DNA of 5,591 nt from Bacillota bacterium. GTDB taxonomy: Bacteria; Bacillota; Clostridia; Christensenellales; CAG-138. This document shows, in pieces, positions 5,533 to 5,591 of the stretch. Within the stretch, counting starts at the first letter, position 1. The number at the start of each line of letters is the position of its first letter. The notes beneath the pieces are model-generated. The model saw only the letters and a list, made by a program, of their open reading frames with translations, was not told the DNA's origin and did not search any database. The translations under genes and the position numbers were made by a program. Location: positions 1-5,591 of the forward strand of contig JAEZLG010000009.1 in the NCBI GenBank assembly GCA_023435855.1, read 5' to 3'.

Positions 5533-5591
5533 TAGGGGCGGATAGCATCCGCCCGCGTTTACCGTAGAGGCTAGGGCGGATAGTATCCGCC
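5533..5591 (+). repeat. Two tandem palindromic repeats downstream of ispG (second cut by window end)
   Basis: The first copy, GGGCGGATAGCATCCGCCC (5536-5554), is a perfect 8-bp stem with a three-base AGC loop. The second (from 5574) is GGGCGGAT, AGT, ATCCGCC, and reaches the last base of the window. Both are preceded by TAG and start 38 bases apart, so the unit may repeat further. Only GTTT follows the first copy, so terminator function is doubtful. The placement after a stop codon and the kinship with the copy before rseP suggest a dispersed intergenic repeat family. Confidence 0.7.

Noticed and set aside
5536..5554. Intrinsic terminator of ispG
   Set aside because: The stem is strong but is followed by only GTTT with no T-run, and the same palindrome recurs nearby, so a repeat element is the better call.

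Overview
The window is a compact, entirely plus-strand stretch of bacterial housekeeping genes in the order frr (3' part only), a small PASTA-like ORF, uppS, cdsA, dxr, rseP, ispG. This order is typical of Firmicutes, especially Clostridia, where polC often follows; polC is not visible here. Base composition is moderate (roughly half G+C by eye) with frequent ATA, GCG and CGC codons in all genes. That fits an uncultured-type gut clostridium, but I cannot name the species. Codon style looks uniform, and I see no sign of a transferred gene.

Layout: positions 1-296 hold the C-terminal half of ribosome recycling factor. Its stop codon overlaps a TTG-started 67-residue ORF (293-496) that looks like a single PASTA-type domain. 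A terminator-like hairpin with a T-rich tail (495-525) then separates this pair from uppS (542-1285). cdsA follows after only a few bases, and dxr overlaps the end of cdsA. A 77-base gap (3248-3324) holds a palindrome, a GC-rich hairpin and a strong Shine-Dalgarno before rseP. A 100-base gap (4366-4465) after rseP holds a 9-bp inverted repeat around a tRNA-T-arm-like segment, then ispG. After ispG come two copies of a GC-rich palindromic repeat about 38 bp apart, the second cut by the window edge. The hairpin upstream of rseP looks like a diverged third copy.

Functionally the cluster joins isoprenoid supply to envelope building. Dxr and IspG are steps of the MEP pathway that makes IPP/DMAPP. 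UppS turns these into the C55 lipid carrier for peptidoglycan and other wall polymers. CdsA makes CDP-diacylglycerol for phospholipids. RseP is a membrane site-2 protease used in envelope signalling. Frr links the cluster to translation.

All large ORFs are conventional and intact, with their key residues present. I found no new multi-gene system. The points worth a second look are the small PASTA-like ORF, the palindromic repeat family, the tRNA-like inverted repeat before ispG and the internal terminator-like hairpin.
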